Source: Fomes fomentarius
Taxonomy: Eukaryota > Basidiomycota > Agaricomycetes > Polyporales > Polyporaceae
DNA: 64,000 nt
Direction: 5' to 3'
Assembly (NCBI GenBank): GCA_022606135.1
Contig: JABYQN010000009.1
Location: 1,327,001-1,391,000 of the forward strand
Shown here: one piece after another, positions 1 through 10,853 of the stretch
How positions within the stretch are numbered: the first letter of the stretch is position 1
Layout: each line of letters starts with the position of its first letter
The notes under the pieces: generated by a model
Seen by the model: the letters and a program-made list of their open reading frames with translations, nothing else
Database searches by the model: none
Told to the model about the DNA's origin: nothing
Position numbers and translations under genes: made by a program

Positions 1-482
1 ATAGACGAAGTGTAATTACCAGACAGACTCGTGGTGGTGGAATGTCAACTCCGGATCTCGTCTTGTACTACTACGTACTAATAGTCACCTTGTAACGACT
101 TGATCTCAATACATGTGCATTGCTCACTATCTTGCGCCTATGGATGGCAAACGTTAACTCACATGGGCATATAATGCTCGGGGTACGGGTTCGTCACTGG
201 ATTTGTATAGAAGTCTCCTCATCCGACCTCGTATACGAAAGTTATGAATGGAACGTCGGGAATCTGTATTACATTATTTCAAGTTGGTTTGCAAGATGAT
301 CGCGGTCACAGGAACGTATGCAAGGCTCATTTTTATTGTTTTACGCTGACCAGATGTGCAAAGTATAAACAAAACAAACGATCGGTAGCGTCCACAACAA
401 ACAACATTAGTGATGACAAGTCATAGTTCTAGTTACTACCATCGATGGAACTCCACAGCCCGCCACCTCCACCCTACTATGC
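1..482. other. 3' flank of the ammonium transporter gene, no gene seen
   Basis: This stretch lies downstream of the minus-strand ammonium transporter. It is relatively AT-rich and holds only a short plus-strand reading frame (244-426) with no recognisable motif. It probably contains the transporter's 3' UTR. Confidence 0.5.
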
Positions 483-2426
483 TCATGCAGTGATCTGCCG
501 CTTCTCGATATCCTCCTCACTGCTCGCATCATGCGTCCTTTGCACATGCCTCGGCTCCCGTCCACCGGTCGTCGAGGGCACCGCGCCGTGCGAGTGCGTG
601 TCGTCCTGGTACTCGTGCCCCGTCCCGAGGTCGATCCCGACATAGTCGTACGCGAACTCGCCCATCTCCGAGTCGTCGATGCCGAGGATCTCCGCCTCCT
701 CGGTCGCACGCAGGCGCAGGCCCGGGATGAAGTGCATGATCCACAGGATGACCGTCTGCGCGTAAATGCACCGTTAGCCTCTGCACGGATGCCAACGCTT
801 GGGGAGAGGGGAAGGAAAGGACGTACGGTCATGACGAACGAGTAGGACATGCCCGCTACCGAGTCTGCGAGCTGGTAGGCGAGCTGAATATAGTGGTGAT
901 CGAGCCAGCCACCGTCGATGATTGCGAGCCCGTCGAAACCGGCCACGCTTGCCTGTGCGAACAGACCGGTCAAGAGGTTTCCGATGACACCGCCAACTGC
1001 GTGTGAGGCGAAGATCTGTAAGGGATAGTAAGCGGGCGCTCGGGCGGGCAGTGAAGAGAAAGTACGAACATCGAGACAGTCATCGTAGCCGAACATGAAC
1101 TTGAGCTGGGTCGCGAAGTTGCAAAGGGTGCCAGCCATGAAGCCGAACAAAACCGCCGCAGCTGTGTGCCACATTTGTCAGCCGCGATCTCACCGCCATT
1201 GTTTGGATGAATCGGGACTCACGAGAGCCGACAAAGCCAGAGGCGGGCGTGATCGCGACGAGACCCGCAATGGCACCCGAGCAGAAACCGACGGCGGACC
1301 ACTTGCGCTCGAGACGGTAATCCCAGAGCATCCAGGTCAGCCCGCCGACGCTAGCGGCCAAGTTGGTCACGATGCACGCTTGCACGGCGCGCAGGTTCGC
1401 CGCAAGTGCAGACCCGCCGTTGAAGCCGAACCATCCGAACCAGAGGAAGACCGTGCCGAGGACGACGTAGGTCGTGTTGTGCGGCTTGTATGCGAGACGC
1501 TCGGTTCCGTAGCCACGACGCTTGCCAAGGTAGATGGAGATGGCGAGCGCTGCCGTACCGGAGGAAATGTGGACCGGGGTGCCTCCGGCGAAGTCGAGTC
1601 CTCCGAGGATGAACGACCAGCCGTTGGAGTTCCATGTCCAGCACGCGATAGGGTCGTAGACGATTGTCGACCAGATAAATACGAAGACCATGATGGGCCC
1701 AAGTCGGCCACGCTCAGCGATGGCACCTATCGCGAGCATTGGGCTGTTGTAGTGATTCACTTGAGGGAGAGCTTGTCATGGCAGTGAAGCAGGACACGTA
1801 CGTGATGGCGGCGAACATCAATTGGAAGACGCAAAATGCGATGGCGGGGATCTTGCTGCTGCCAATGGAGGGCTTCTCAAGGACGCCCTTGAGACCAAAA
1901 TATTCTTGTTCCACAGGTTTGTCAGGCGTCGTACAAGGTGATTTTGCGTTACTCACGGAGGTCACCGATGTAAGCACTAGCGGTGTCGCTGAAGGCTAGC
2001 GAGTAGCTAGAGGGCAGTTAGCACTGCGGTGCAGATGAAGATGGATGAGCGGAACTGACCCCCAGAAGAACCACTGTGAATGGGTCGTAAGTTCTGAGAG
2101 TAGTTTGCAAGGAGTATGAGTGGAACATACCTGGAAGGATACGACGGCGAGGGTCATCATGGAGGCCCAGATCATCGAGAGCGCATTCTTCCTCCTCAAG
2201 AGACCTGAGTAGAAGAAACCGAGGCCGGGAATCATGAGCCAGACGAGGGCGGTGGAGGCCAAGACCCAGGCGATGTCACCGGGGTTGTAGACCCAAGTGG
2301 TTCCACTATCAGTGTCGGGGTCGAACCATTCAATGGAGCCCGCTGGATGGGACGGGGTGAGGAAGCGGTTCGTGCGAGATGGCGATGGAGGGGCTACTCA
2401 CAGGCATCATATGTGATGTTGACCAT
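483..2426 (-). CDS. Ammonium transporter (Amt/Mep family)
   Basis: This is a multi-exon gene for a plasma-membrane ammonium channel/transporter. The chosen start (2424-2426) opens a 25-nt exon encoding MVNITYDA, followed by a GTGAGT donor. Exon 2 (2131-2342) carries a WVYNPGDIAWVLASTALVW segment and the GLGFFYSGLLRRKN block typical of the Amt N-terminus. Later exons give IGAIAERGRLGP, WSTIVYDPIACW, the GGTPVHISSG motif with the first pore histidine of the twin-His pair, the WFGWFGFNGGSA block, and IFASHAVGG with the second pore histidine. About eleven hydrophobic segments can be followed. The last exon is a hydrophilic cytosolic tail ending ...EKRQITA. Both pore histidines are present and no internal stop was found, so the gene looks functional. 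Exon limits of the small internal exons near 1930-2080 are approximate. The upstream region has clustered GATA sites. Confidence 0.93.
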
Positions 2427-2564
2427 GGTTGCTCTCCGCTAGTGGGTGCGCACTGCTTGAGCCGGTCTGGGGGAGTGAATGGGCGTCGTTGCCGGGCGGG
2501 GACGACGACGAACGAGGTAAAGGTTCGGACGAGAAGAAGGGCGGCTGACGGAAGAGAAGCGGGC

Positions 2565-3001
2565 AGATAAAGGGGAGGCATATCCTAAGTACCCCACACT
2601 TGACGCCTTCACGAAACGTTTGACGAGGAGGAGAGCGAGGTCTGTCATTCCACTTATCGTCCAATGGGAGCCCGTTGGTTTATCTGCTCTGACTGAATCT
2701 GGGACCAGATCTCGCCCACATCCGCCAAGCCATTCCCCAGGCTTCTGCGTGTTCTGTGTTCGCCTGGACATGGACAGCCTGCACTGTCCGTTGCGCGACT
2801 TGCGACAGCATTCCTCATTATTCAACTGTAACTTGTCCTGGCTGGACTGGTCGCTGGTGGACGTTGTGGGTGCTGGGGTTGTCGGCGTGGTGGCAAGCGG
2901 TGCGATAAGCATCCGATCGCAGCCTCTTGCATTACCAAATAAGGCTGGTTTGGCCGTGCCTGATAAGAACCACCCCCCACACTGCAAGCGCCTACTTATC
3001 G
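2565..3001. promoter_or_regulatory. Cluster of GATA-factor sites upstream of the ammonium transporter
   Basis: Six matches to HGATAR, on either strand, lie within about 440 bp upstream of the transporter start: 2565-2570 (AGATAA), 2654-2659 (TTATCG), 2680-2685 (TTATCT), 2903-2908 (CGATAA), 2961-2966 (TGATAA) and 2996-3001 (TTATCG). HGATAR is the known target of fungal AreA/Nit2/Gln3-type nitrogen regulators, which activate ammonium permease genes during nitrogen limitation. The sites are seen; the regulation is inferred. Confidence 0.55.
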
Positions 3002-5899
3002 TTCAACGCTCGGCCCTAAGTACTTAATAAACTGTCTTGCGACCTGTCCGCTGTCGTCTCCTCTCCGTGGCGTCGCTCTATACCTATCCGCGATACACAA
3101 TTTGCCCTCAACACTCTCTTGTCCGCCGAACACGACCAAGCCCAGACAGCACCTCGAACGACACCGCTGACACGACGTCCCACGCAAGCATGCCCCCTCG
3201 CGTCACCGGTGTGATTGAGCGCGTATCTGGGTGTCCTCTAATGGTCCTCTCTTCCCCCGTTCCTGTCGTTATCAGTCATCGTTCCCTCTGAACCTGTTCC
3301 CGAACAAGCTTCGAGCAGATGGACGTTGCGAATCTACATCGACTGTCAAGACAGGACGTCATTCCGACACCTCCACGCAGCCCCCGCTCATCGAATGCAC
3401 TGCCAACAGATGGAAGTGCCCACTGACGGCTGTGTGTCTTTGGCATTCCACGGTTTCTTATCTTTGTGCAACCCCTGGAGTCATGGACGACGGCTATCCG
3501 ATTCTTGTCCCTGACTACTAGTCTGAGCTGTTAAGATACATAGCCAAGTAGTTCGAGGTGCACTCAGGCTTATTCCTTCCTCCGTCCCTATCTTGCTTCC
3601 GCCCCCGCTCCGTCATTATACCGTGTACCTCCTTGTCATCCAGCCAGAGCGGCCAGGAACGACCCGGATCGTCTATGACATCACTCTTGCCTTACATCCG
3701 TTACAACATACTGTACCTGACTAGAAGCTTAGGAGGGCCATCGCGCTGCGGCTCTCACCTTCAGCTACAGCGCAGCGATGGTCCGACTCCGCCTTGCCAT
3801 TGTTTCTTTGTATCGATACATCAACGTCGTTCTTCTTTGCGAGCTCGATAAGCATTGCCTCAGGCGCCCTGGTATTTCTTCGGCCGGCGGCTGAACGTTG
3901 AACAGTGAACGACGCCTACTTCCACAATCACCTGAATGCATCTATCCGTGCCTTCTGTCTTGCCTTCTGGTTACGGTGCATGTCCGACGATTGGCTGCCC
4001 ATATCTACCGACGAATACACGAATAGACGTCGTGTACAGAAGCTGCGTGGGAACGCGAGGTATGTTGGATAACTTGGCCTGTATTAGCCTGTCGTCGCTT
4101 GCTCGTTCCCCTTCCACAATGCCCTCGAACGAAAAGATTTCCTTGCTCCCGCGGAATGAGACCAAAGGGCATGCAAAGTCTACTAGTCATCCATTGCGGC
4201 GCCGGCGCTATGGACAAGTCGCGGGCGAACCTCGTGCACGATATAACGCCGTACTGAACTGCCAGTGGCACTCCTGGCCGGGTACAGCAGTGGGGGAGAT
4301 CCCATGGATGTGGCGTAAGCTGCGGTCTCTGCAATGGAAGGTGAGTCCAAGCCTGGCCCAAGCATGTCTGCGGCGCAGCGATACGACTCCGATAGGGGCG
4401 TCGAGCGAGATGAGCTAGACTGCCCGCTCTTCAATGTCGCGGGAAAGGTGAGTAAGGCCTATCGCCACATATCCCATGCCACTCAGAATGAGCTTGAAAC
4501 GTCGCTCATGCTGTCCCGACCTCCCTCCACTCATCCATCCATTCCTCCAGTGATGTCATGTGCCGCGCAACCCATCTAAACTTGCGCGCGCCCTCTATCT
4601 ATCGCCCACCCCCACACCATGTTTCCCGGTACGGCTGCAGAAGCTCTTGTGGAAACTTTCGGAGTAGAATCGGTCGAGGAGCGCTACTTCTTCACCGAGC
4701 AGCGGATGGCGCGTGGCCTTCAAGTTGGTCTCCCTGAAGAACCGCTTCCGTACCCCTCCGATCCGAGCCTGGATACGGCAGTGGAGAGAACTCGCAGACA
4801 TCGCTTGACCAGCTGGCACAGTAGGCGCGGTCGCGCTAGACGTGCGGGGATGCAGCAGTCACTTGGACCGTAGTCTGGCGGACGCACGAACAAGCTCGTC
4901 GTCGGACGCGCGTCGGTGACACGCCTATCATGGGCGCAGTGCTCGGGTTCTGGGCCGAAGAGTGGACGATTATAGGTTGGACATGCAGAGACTGAGTCTG
5001 GCGAAGAGTTAGAGCGAAGAGTGAGATGGGTAAGAGCAACCAGGGTGCCATAGGCGTGATGGGAACGTAAGTGGGTTTCGATGTCATGCGTTGGTCGAAC
5101 GTTCCTGAATGAGCTGACTTTGGTATGGACCTCCGTGTAGTATTTTCATTCAGCTTGCTACCGGGTCGACCATGAGTATTGGACGGCGGATGAAGAAAGT
5201 ACTTGCAACGAGCCACGAGTCTCGATGGCCGCCAAGGCAAGTGTAGCAGAGTTGCGCCAGGACGGAGGTGCCTGCACACACCAGACTTCATAGTGGAATG
5301 AAGGCTGAAGCACATCGCTCGACGGTCGGCCTCGGCCTCGTACACTGCACATCTCAAGATCCAGCCTGTCAGCCTTCAGCATTCGGATTCTGGTATGTTC
5401 ACATTCTATCTAACGTGCTTTTCGAGACTGTACATATGATCTATGGAGGGGGAACCTATGCTATAGGATACTTAGTTTCGAGTCGCTTCCAAGTTCCGAT
5501 ACATGCGTGTGCGCCAAATCTGGCAAGCGTTCATGCGTGATCACTTTGCTGCCATTTGAATTTAACTCTCTCTTGAGGAGATCTATCACAGGTCCGTTCC
5601 GCGTCTCCTCTCCGTCGCAAATCCAAGAGACTCACATTGCGCATTTTGTAGGCGCTCTTCTCTCCCATAAAACCTGCGCGCGTTGGCACCCACAATTGGT
5701 TCCCCCGAGTCTTCTGTTGGCTCGCACTTTGTACCACAGAATTCTCCTGAACCTCTCGCTGTCGTACCGTTAGTGCACATCCAGAATGTCGCGAACTAAC
5801 CGGCAGCTCTAGGCTTTCGCTCACAAATTCTAATGTCAGCGCAGCAGAAGCGGACGGGTGTCGGGCGCAAAATGCCATAATAAACAATGCTGCCTCCGT
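3002..5899. other. Long region without a supported gene
   Basis: No frame here can be tied to a known family or joined into a convincing exon chain. A few frames have somewhat coding-like composition (minus 4183-4434, plus 4619-4873, minus 4836-5357), but each overlaps an open frame on the other strand and lacks domain motifs. The 3' part should contain the missing N-terminal exon of the decayed transporter that begins at 5900; none was identified. Confidence 0.4.
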
Positions 5900-7775
5900 A
5901 ACGTTCCCGAAGGCGGGCTTGCTGGGTGGGCAACTGTGGTTGGAGCGTATGTAGAAGCTCTTCAAGCTATGAATGCCGCTGTTCTGACACTCGTGCAGTT
6001 TCTTTGTTCAGATGTGTGGATTCGGGTATGTATAGCATTGACAGCGTGAATTTCAATTGGGCAACTTCCTGACGTATCGTCCTTCGGTGCACAACGTCGT
6101 TCGGATTGTACCAAGGTGGGTACTTCTTTCCACCATGGAGAGCCGCAAATTCACTGTATGGCAGATTACTACTACAAATGTGTGTACTTGATCCAGGAGT
6201 CGCCTGCAGCAATATCGTCAGTCACCGAAGTCCGTGATCGTGGCGGGCCCTCTTTTTTGAACGCGTACTTCGGTCTACAGATGAATCGGAAGTATCAATT
6301 CCCTCCGGTCATCTCGTCCGGCATCTTTTTCGGACGCCTATACAACGGCAAATATTTGTAGGTGGCCCCTCGAGTCCACACTTCGGGCTTCGCAGATGCT
6401 CGACGGGCCTGTGGGCAGTTCCCGTCTCTTACATCTCTTATATGGCGGCTCGCTTTTGCTGGCGTTCTCCCTGTTCATGCACACATTGGCGATGCCTGGT
6501 CAGTACTACCAGCTGTGCCCCCTTCCTCCTATCTACTGTATGTAGCTCGGCCAAGAACGCTCAATCTTCAACAGGTCCTCCAATCGGTGCGGGACTCGGC
6601 GCGGGAGCGATCTACATCCCCACCGTAGCCGACATCGCTCACTACTCCCAAAAACGCCGTCCGCTCGCAATGACACTAGTTGCGTCCGGGTCGTCGGTGG
6701 GAGCGATCATACACCCGATCATGCTCAACAACCCCTCTTCCGGCTTCGCGACTGCGGCACGTGCAAATGCCGGCCATGATCGCAGGACTGCTCCTCATCC
6801 CGTGCTTGCTGATGCGCACCAGGCTGGAGTCGCCGAAGAACACGATCGACTTGTGGGCCGCGGCGCACAGTTTCATCGTTCGCCAAGGATACACTGTATG
6901 TCGTCACTACGTTGGGGTGGGTTGGATCTCCTTCCCCTGTCCTATGTTTTGGCGTGCCGTACCTTCTTTCCTAATGTGTTGTTGACTTTCGTCATGGGCT
7001 TCTATTTCCCGCTCTTCTACTTACAGCTCGACGCGCTCACGCATGGCTTGGATAACTCGTTCTCATTCTACGCAGTACGTCCTCCTACCGGATTTGTTTT
7101 GTTGGCCATACTTCGACCGTGCTTCACTATACAGCTCGTGATCCTAATGCGTAAAGCTTCTTTGGGCGTCTGCGCCCGGTTTCGTCGTGAACAGGTTGGG
7201 CGTCGAGAAGATATTGGTCGCGTCCATCTTTGTCTGCGCGGTGCTGATCCTCAGCATGTTTGCCCTAAAGACCGTGGCAAGTGTGATCGCCATTGCCATC
7301 ATTCACGGCTTTCCTGCGGGCGTTTGTGAGTATTGGTCACAATGCGAGGTCGCGCAGGTCGCACGACACTCACTGCCCATTGGGTAGATATCACCTTGCT
7401 CGCGCCTTGGTTAGCGGTGTTAGCTGATGATATTTCCGAGCTTGGGTATGTCTTCTTGCTGCCATGTCTGCTCGGTTCGGCTCCACAAACACCGTGCAAA
7501 GCACGCATGGGCGTGGCATTCTTCTTCTGCGGTATGTAATGATAGATTTCTCGTATGTGGATCCCTGCTGATTTCGCATCTCTACCAGGTATCATGAGCT
7601 TGATCGGTACGAGTCAGGGTCAATATATTATGGTGTGACTCATGCTCATCTGCGCTGTACAGGTACTCCCATTGAAGGTTCGCTACTCACGGGGAACTAC
7701 ATCTGGTGGCGGCCGGCCGTGTTCGGAGGAGTAGGCGTCTTCTTCTTAACCTGTGGTTCTGAGGGCTTTGTATGA
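5900..7775 (+). pseudogene. Decayed MFS monocarboxylate-type transporter
   Basis: Exon by exon, the region follows the fungal monocarboxylate-transporter-like MFS family: VPEGGLAGWATVVGA, FFVQMCGFG, SFGLYQ-DYYYKCVYL, SSGIFFGRLYN, GGSLLLAFSLFM..PGQYYQ, IGAGLGAGAIYIPTVADIAHY, SGSSVGAIIHPIMLNN, FYFPLFYLQLDALTHGL, APGFVVNRLGVEKIL and IGTPIEGSLLTGNYIWWRPA. The frame is broken several times. The conserved Trp before IGS reads TGA (6282-6284). A base is missing near 6296 (IGSI to FPPVISSG). An extra base lies near 6772 between RANAG and MIAGLLLIP. The frame shifts again at about 7165-7175. No N-terminal methionine exon was found, and the acceptor before the TSFGLYQ segment lacks AG. Each break could in principle be an unrecognised intron, but so many together argue for a pseudogene. 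The end is taken at the TGA after a shortened C-terminus. Confidence 0.7.
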
Positions 7776-8636
7776 CGACCCACAGGTGATGGGGTTCGTC
7801 GGATTCGACTTCTACATCACTTCTCTCATCCTTCTCCGCCGCCGACGGCGTCGGCACCCACTCGCGGTGATTGAATCGCCACGCGCTTCCGATTGTTGTG
7901 TGTCGGAAAGTCACGAAGTTATTGAGATTACGATGCAGCGGAGCGTCAGATGTACAGTCTCGCCGTATCAAGACTCTCCAAGGCAGAGCGCGTCATTGTC
8001 CTGTACCTCGCCCTTGCGACCATTCAGTTGTTCGCAGTACAGAGCCACACGTACTAATGGGTCATCACGCGTCACGTCCCATACTGTATTCCGTATCCCG
8101 TTTGAACCCCGCCCCCCCAACCGAACCTTCTCAGCTAGAATACTTCTGATATAAATATCTTCCATGTCAATCGCAGTCAAAGGGCATGGATCTTGATCAT
8201 CTGTGGACTCAGTAATCAATCGGCGATGGTTACTGACGTCTACACGAACGACGGGCTCAACAACAACGGTGCTTCGAACAGAGGCTATCAGCCATACAGT
8301 ACCATGCTCTATGATACAGGCTGATCAAGGGTGGAATTGGGGACATTACAGTGCAATGCGCAGAGCCCATCGTAGTAGCATGCGACACAACGCTGTTCGC
8401 TCCCACGGCACGGAAGAAACCCCACCCTAGTACAACGGGCGCCTAAACCACCATCGAATATGGCAGAAAAGTTGCCATATCGGGAGCCTCCAATTTTTTT
8501 GGCGAGAACAAGTCATCACTAGTCACTGCTCTTTCTCCCTCTTCCCGACAGGCCATCGCGAGACCCAGCTTGTGCATATAACCTCGAGCTCGGGACGTCT
8601 TCAAAAAAACACACACAAAGACCACGTCAGAACCAG
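7776..8636. other. Intergenic region, probable promoter at its 3' end
   Basis: No supported gene. A TATA-like CATATAA lies about 60 nt before the ATG at 8637 and is followed by an A/C-rich leader, which fits the promoter and 5' UTR of the next gene. Confidence 0.4.
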
Positions 8637-9994
8637 ATGGCGATCACCCCAAAGCCGGAGCCCACAGACCCCGTCCTCCCCTCGGTGCTAGCGGCAGGCA
8701 TACCCCCGACAAAGTCCGCCTCTGAGCTCAAGAAAGAAAAGGACGCGGCGGTCAAGGTGCTCTCAGAGCACCGGCGCGCGATAGCTTGGCCGATAGGGAG
8801 GTGGCCGGTCGAGAAGCGCGTGGTGTATACACGGACGCGCGTGCACCTCCCGCGAACGTACCTCGCGCGCCACGGGAGCGACGTGCGCGCGATATACCCC
8901 GGCACGGACATCAATCAGTTTGTGCATCGGCACTATTGCGAGGAGGTCGGCAAGGACGGGCGGAGGATCGAGGAGGGCGCGTCTGCTGAGCAGACGGGGG
9001 AGGGGGACAAGAACAAGCACGAAACCAAGGAGGCAGACGGGAGGAAGGGGAAGGAGAAAGAGGCGTGGCCAAACTACGTCGCGGCCGAGCGTATACTCTC
9101 GCGCAGGTGAGTTTGATCCTTGTCTTTTGTAGAGCGGGCGTGTCCGAGTTGAGCGCGTTCTTGTTCCCCGCTTCCCCCTGCCAATGACCCACTACCCTCG
9201 TTCTGCGCTGCATCGCGCACGAATGCATGGAATCGTGCTGGGGCGTGTGTTCTGGGGTGGCGGACGCGCGCGACTCCGGACGGGATGCCAACGTGCCTCC
9301 GCTTCTTTCTTTCTTTGTGTCTGTCTTGTCTGCTCTCGGCCGCATGCGTTACTACCCCATTCCTCGACGGCCTGGGCTCGCGTGCGATTACCAACCATCG
9401 CACCCCTTCGCCTCCCCGTGTCCCACACCTCGCCTCCCGCACGTCGCGCGACGCCCGCACTGCATATTCGGATCTTTCGAACGCCTCAACGTACGGCGTA
9501 CGGCATCCTCGTCTTCGACATCTCGTATTTTGCATCTGGCCTTGGCTTCGATCTCTTGGATCCCGCGGACCCGCTTTCTCCCCCTCCAATCGGGCCCGGG
9601 TTCCCCCACGCTCTATTTCCACAACACTCGCCCCCCCGACTGGCCCGGTCAATCGACCGACCTCCCTTCCATCTCACAAACTCTCTTCCCATCTCCGCTC
9701 GCAACCGCATTCGAAACCACACGGACGGTACGCCATGCGTATCCGCCGTTCATTCGCCCTCTGCACCCGACAAAAAAAAACATCTCCTCCGCCGCATCCG
9801 CCCATGCCTTTGTATGTAGACACGAATACCTGGGCCCGGACCCGCGCGTGGTCGGCTACTTCGTGGACGCGGACGGGGAGTACCACGTCAGGTGGTACGA
9901 CACCTTCCTCGGCGACCAGTGGATGGACAGCCGCAAATGGGCGTTCGACGTCCGGCAGGACGACGCCGGACGTTGGGTGGATGTCGATGAGTGA
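8637..9994 (+). CDS. Hypothetical protein, two exons with an unusually long intron
   Basis: Exon 1 (8637-9106) encodes 156 residues plus two bases: a Pro/Lys-rich start (MAITPKPEPTDP), a Lys/Glu stretch, a basic middle with PIGRWPVEKRVVYTRTRVHLP, YPGTDINQFVHRHYCEEVGK, and a charged acidic/basic tail. It ends at a GTGAGT donor. A phase-2 acceptor at 9819 joins exon 2 (9820-9994), which reads HEYLGPDPRVVGYFVDADGEYHVRWYD..WAFDVRQDDAGRWVDVDE and stop. The spliced product is 214 aa, with no signal peptide or TM segment. The 713-nt intron is long for this genome and additional exons inside it cannot be excluded. I do not recognise the family. The clean phase match and the conserved-looking acidic/aromatic C-terminus support a real gene. 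Confidence 0.6.
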
Positions 9995-10853
9995 TTCATT
10001 GCGTCCGGACGAAAGCGGATGGCGGATGGCGGATGAACGGTCGCCCGTCGACCGACGACGCGGCCCCGGCTCGTGGATGTGCAGTCTGAGATGCAAAGGG
10101 GGGGGGACATCGACATATTCTATTAGAGAAGGGCTTGGGAGGACCTTGTGCTCCTGTGGTCGCGAAGCGGCGAAGCGTCGTCACGCTGCGCGTGTTGTCT
10201 GACGGGCGACGGTCGGCGAAATGGATCCCTCGTCTGGCACTCAAGATACACATGTATACACTTGCCCATTCACCATTACCTTTTAGATTTCCGGACTTGA
10301 GGTTATTGGGGGCCGGCTTGGAAGAATGTTGGTTGGATGCTATGCATACTATCGCCACAGCGATCTCCCTAGCGGGCCGCGACGAACATTCTAAGCAAGT
10401 GGGCAAATCAGGCTATACGTGCACGGGGTCGTACACTTACCTACAGGTCCTTCCATGATCTTGGGTCTTGAGTCTTGGGTACTGAGTCTTGGAGTCTTGG
10501 TAGCCATCCGTCTAAAGAGGCTCGGCGTGGAAAGCGATATCGCATATTAAACGAACAATATAATGCGTACAACAGCAACACCGACAACATTCATCATGAC
10601 CATGACATTGACAAGCAGGATAGACGTGTGTGAACGCGCGGCGGGCTTCACCGTCCTGGTCCTGGGACTCGGACGGCGGAGGAACCACACGCGGCAACTG
10701 CGCAGCGCGCAGTCCAGCAACAAGTTGCAGCAGTGCAACAGATGGCTCCCGAGCGGAGAGGTTGAAGGGAAACAAAGCCCGCGAACACGCTCGAGGGAGT
10801 GAGTCCGCTCGCACGAACGTCGAACGGCACACAGACACACAGAACTGAGAAGA
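9995..10853. other. Intergenic region between convergent genes
   Basis: Lies between the 3' ends of the plus-strand 8637 gene and the minus-strand DUF6533 gene. No gene is supported. It contains a short run of GAGTCTTGG-like repeats (10457-10501). Confidence 0.45.
10457..10501 (+). repeat. Short degenerate tandem repeat (GAGTCTTGG-like)
   Basis: Four to five imperfect 8-11 nt copies of a GTCTTGG core, variously spaced by GA, GTACTGA or GA, lie between two convergent gene ends. Probably a simple repeat in a 3' region. Confidence 0.5.

Noticed and set aside
4183..5357. Possible exons of an unknown gene
   Set aside because: Coding-like stretches occur on both strands at once, with no consistent splice chain and no recognisable family.
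9285..10202. Plus-strand open frame of 305 codons overlapping the 8637 gene
   Set aside because: It overlaps exon 2 of a better-supported model in another phase and reads as Arg/Ser/Thr/Pro-rich noise.
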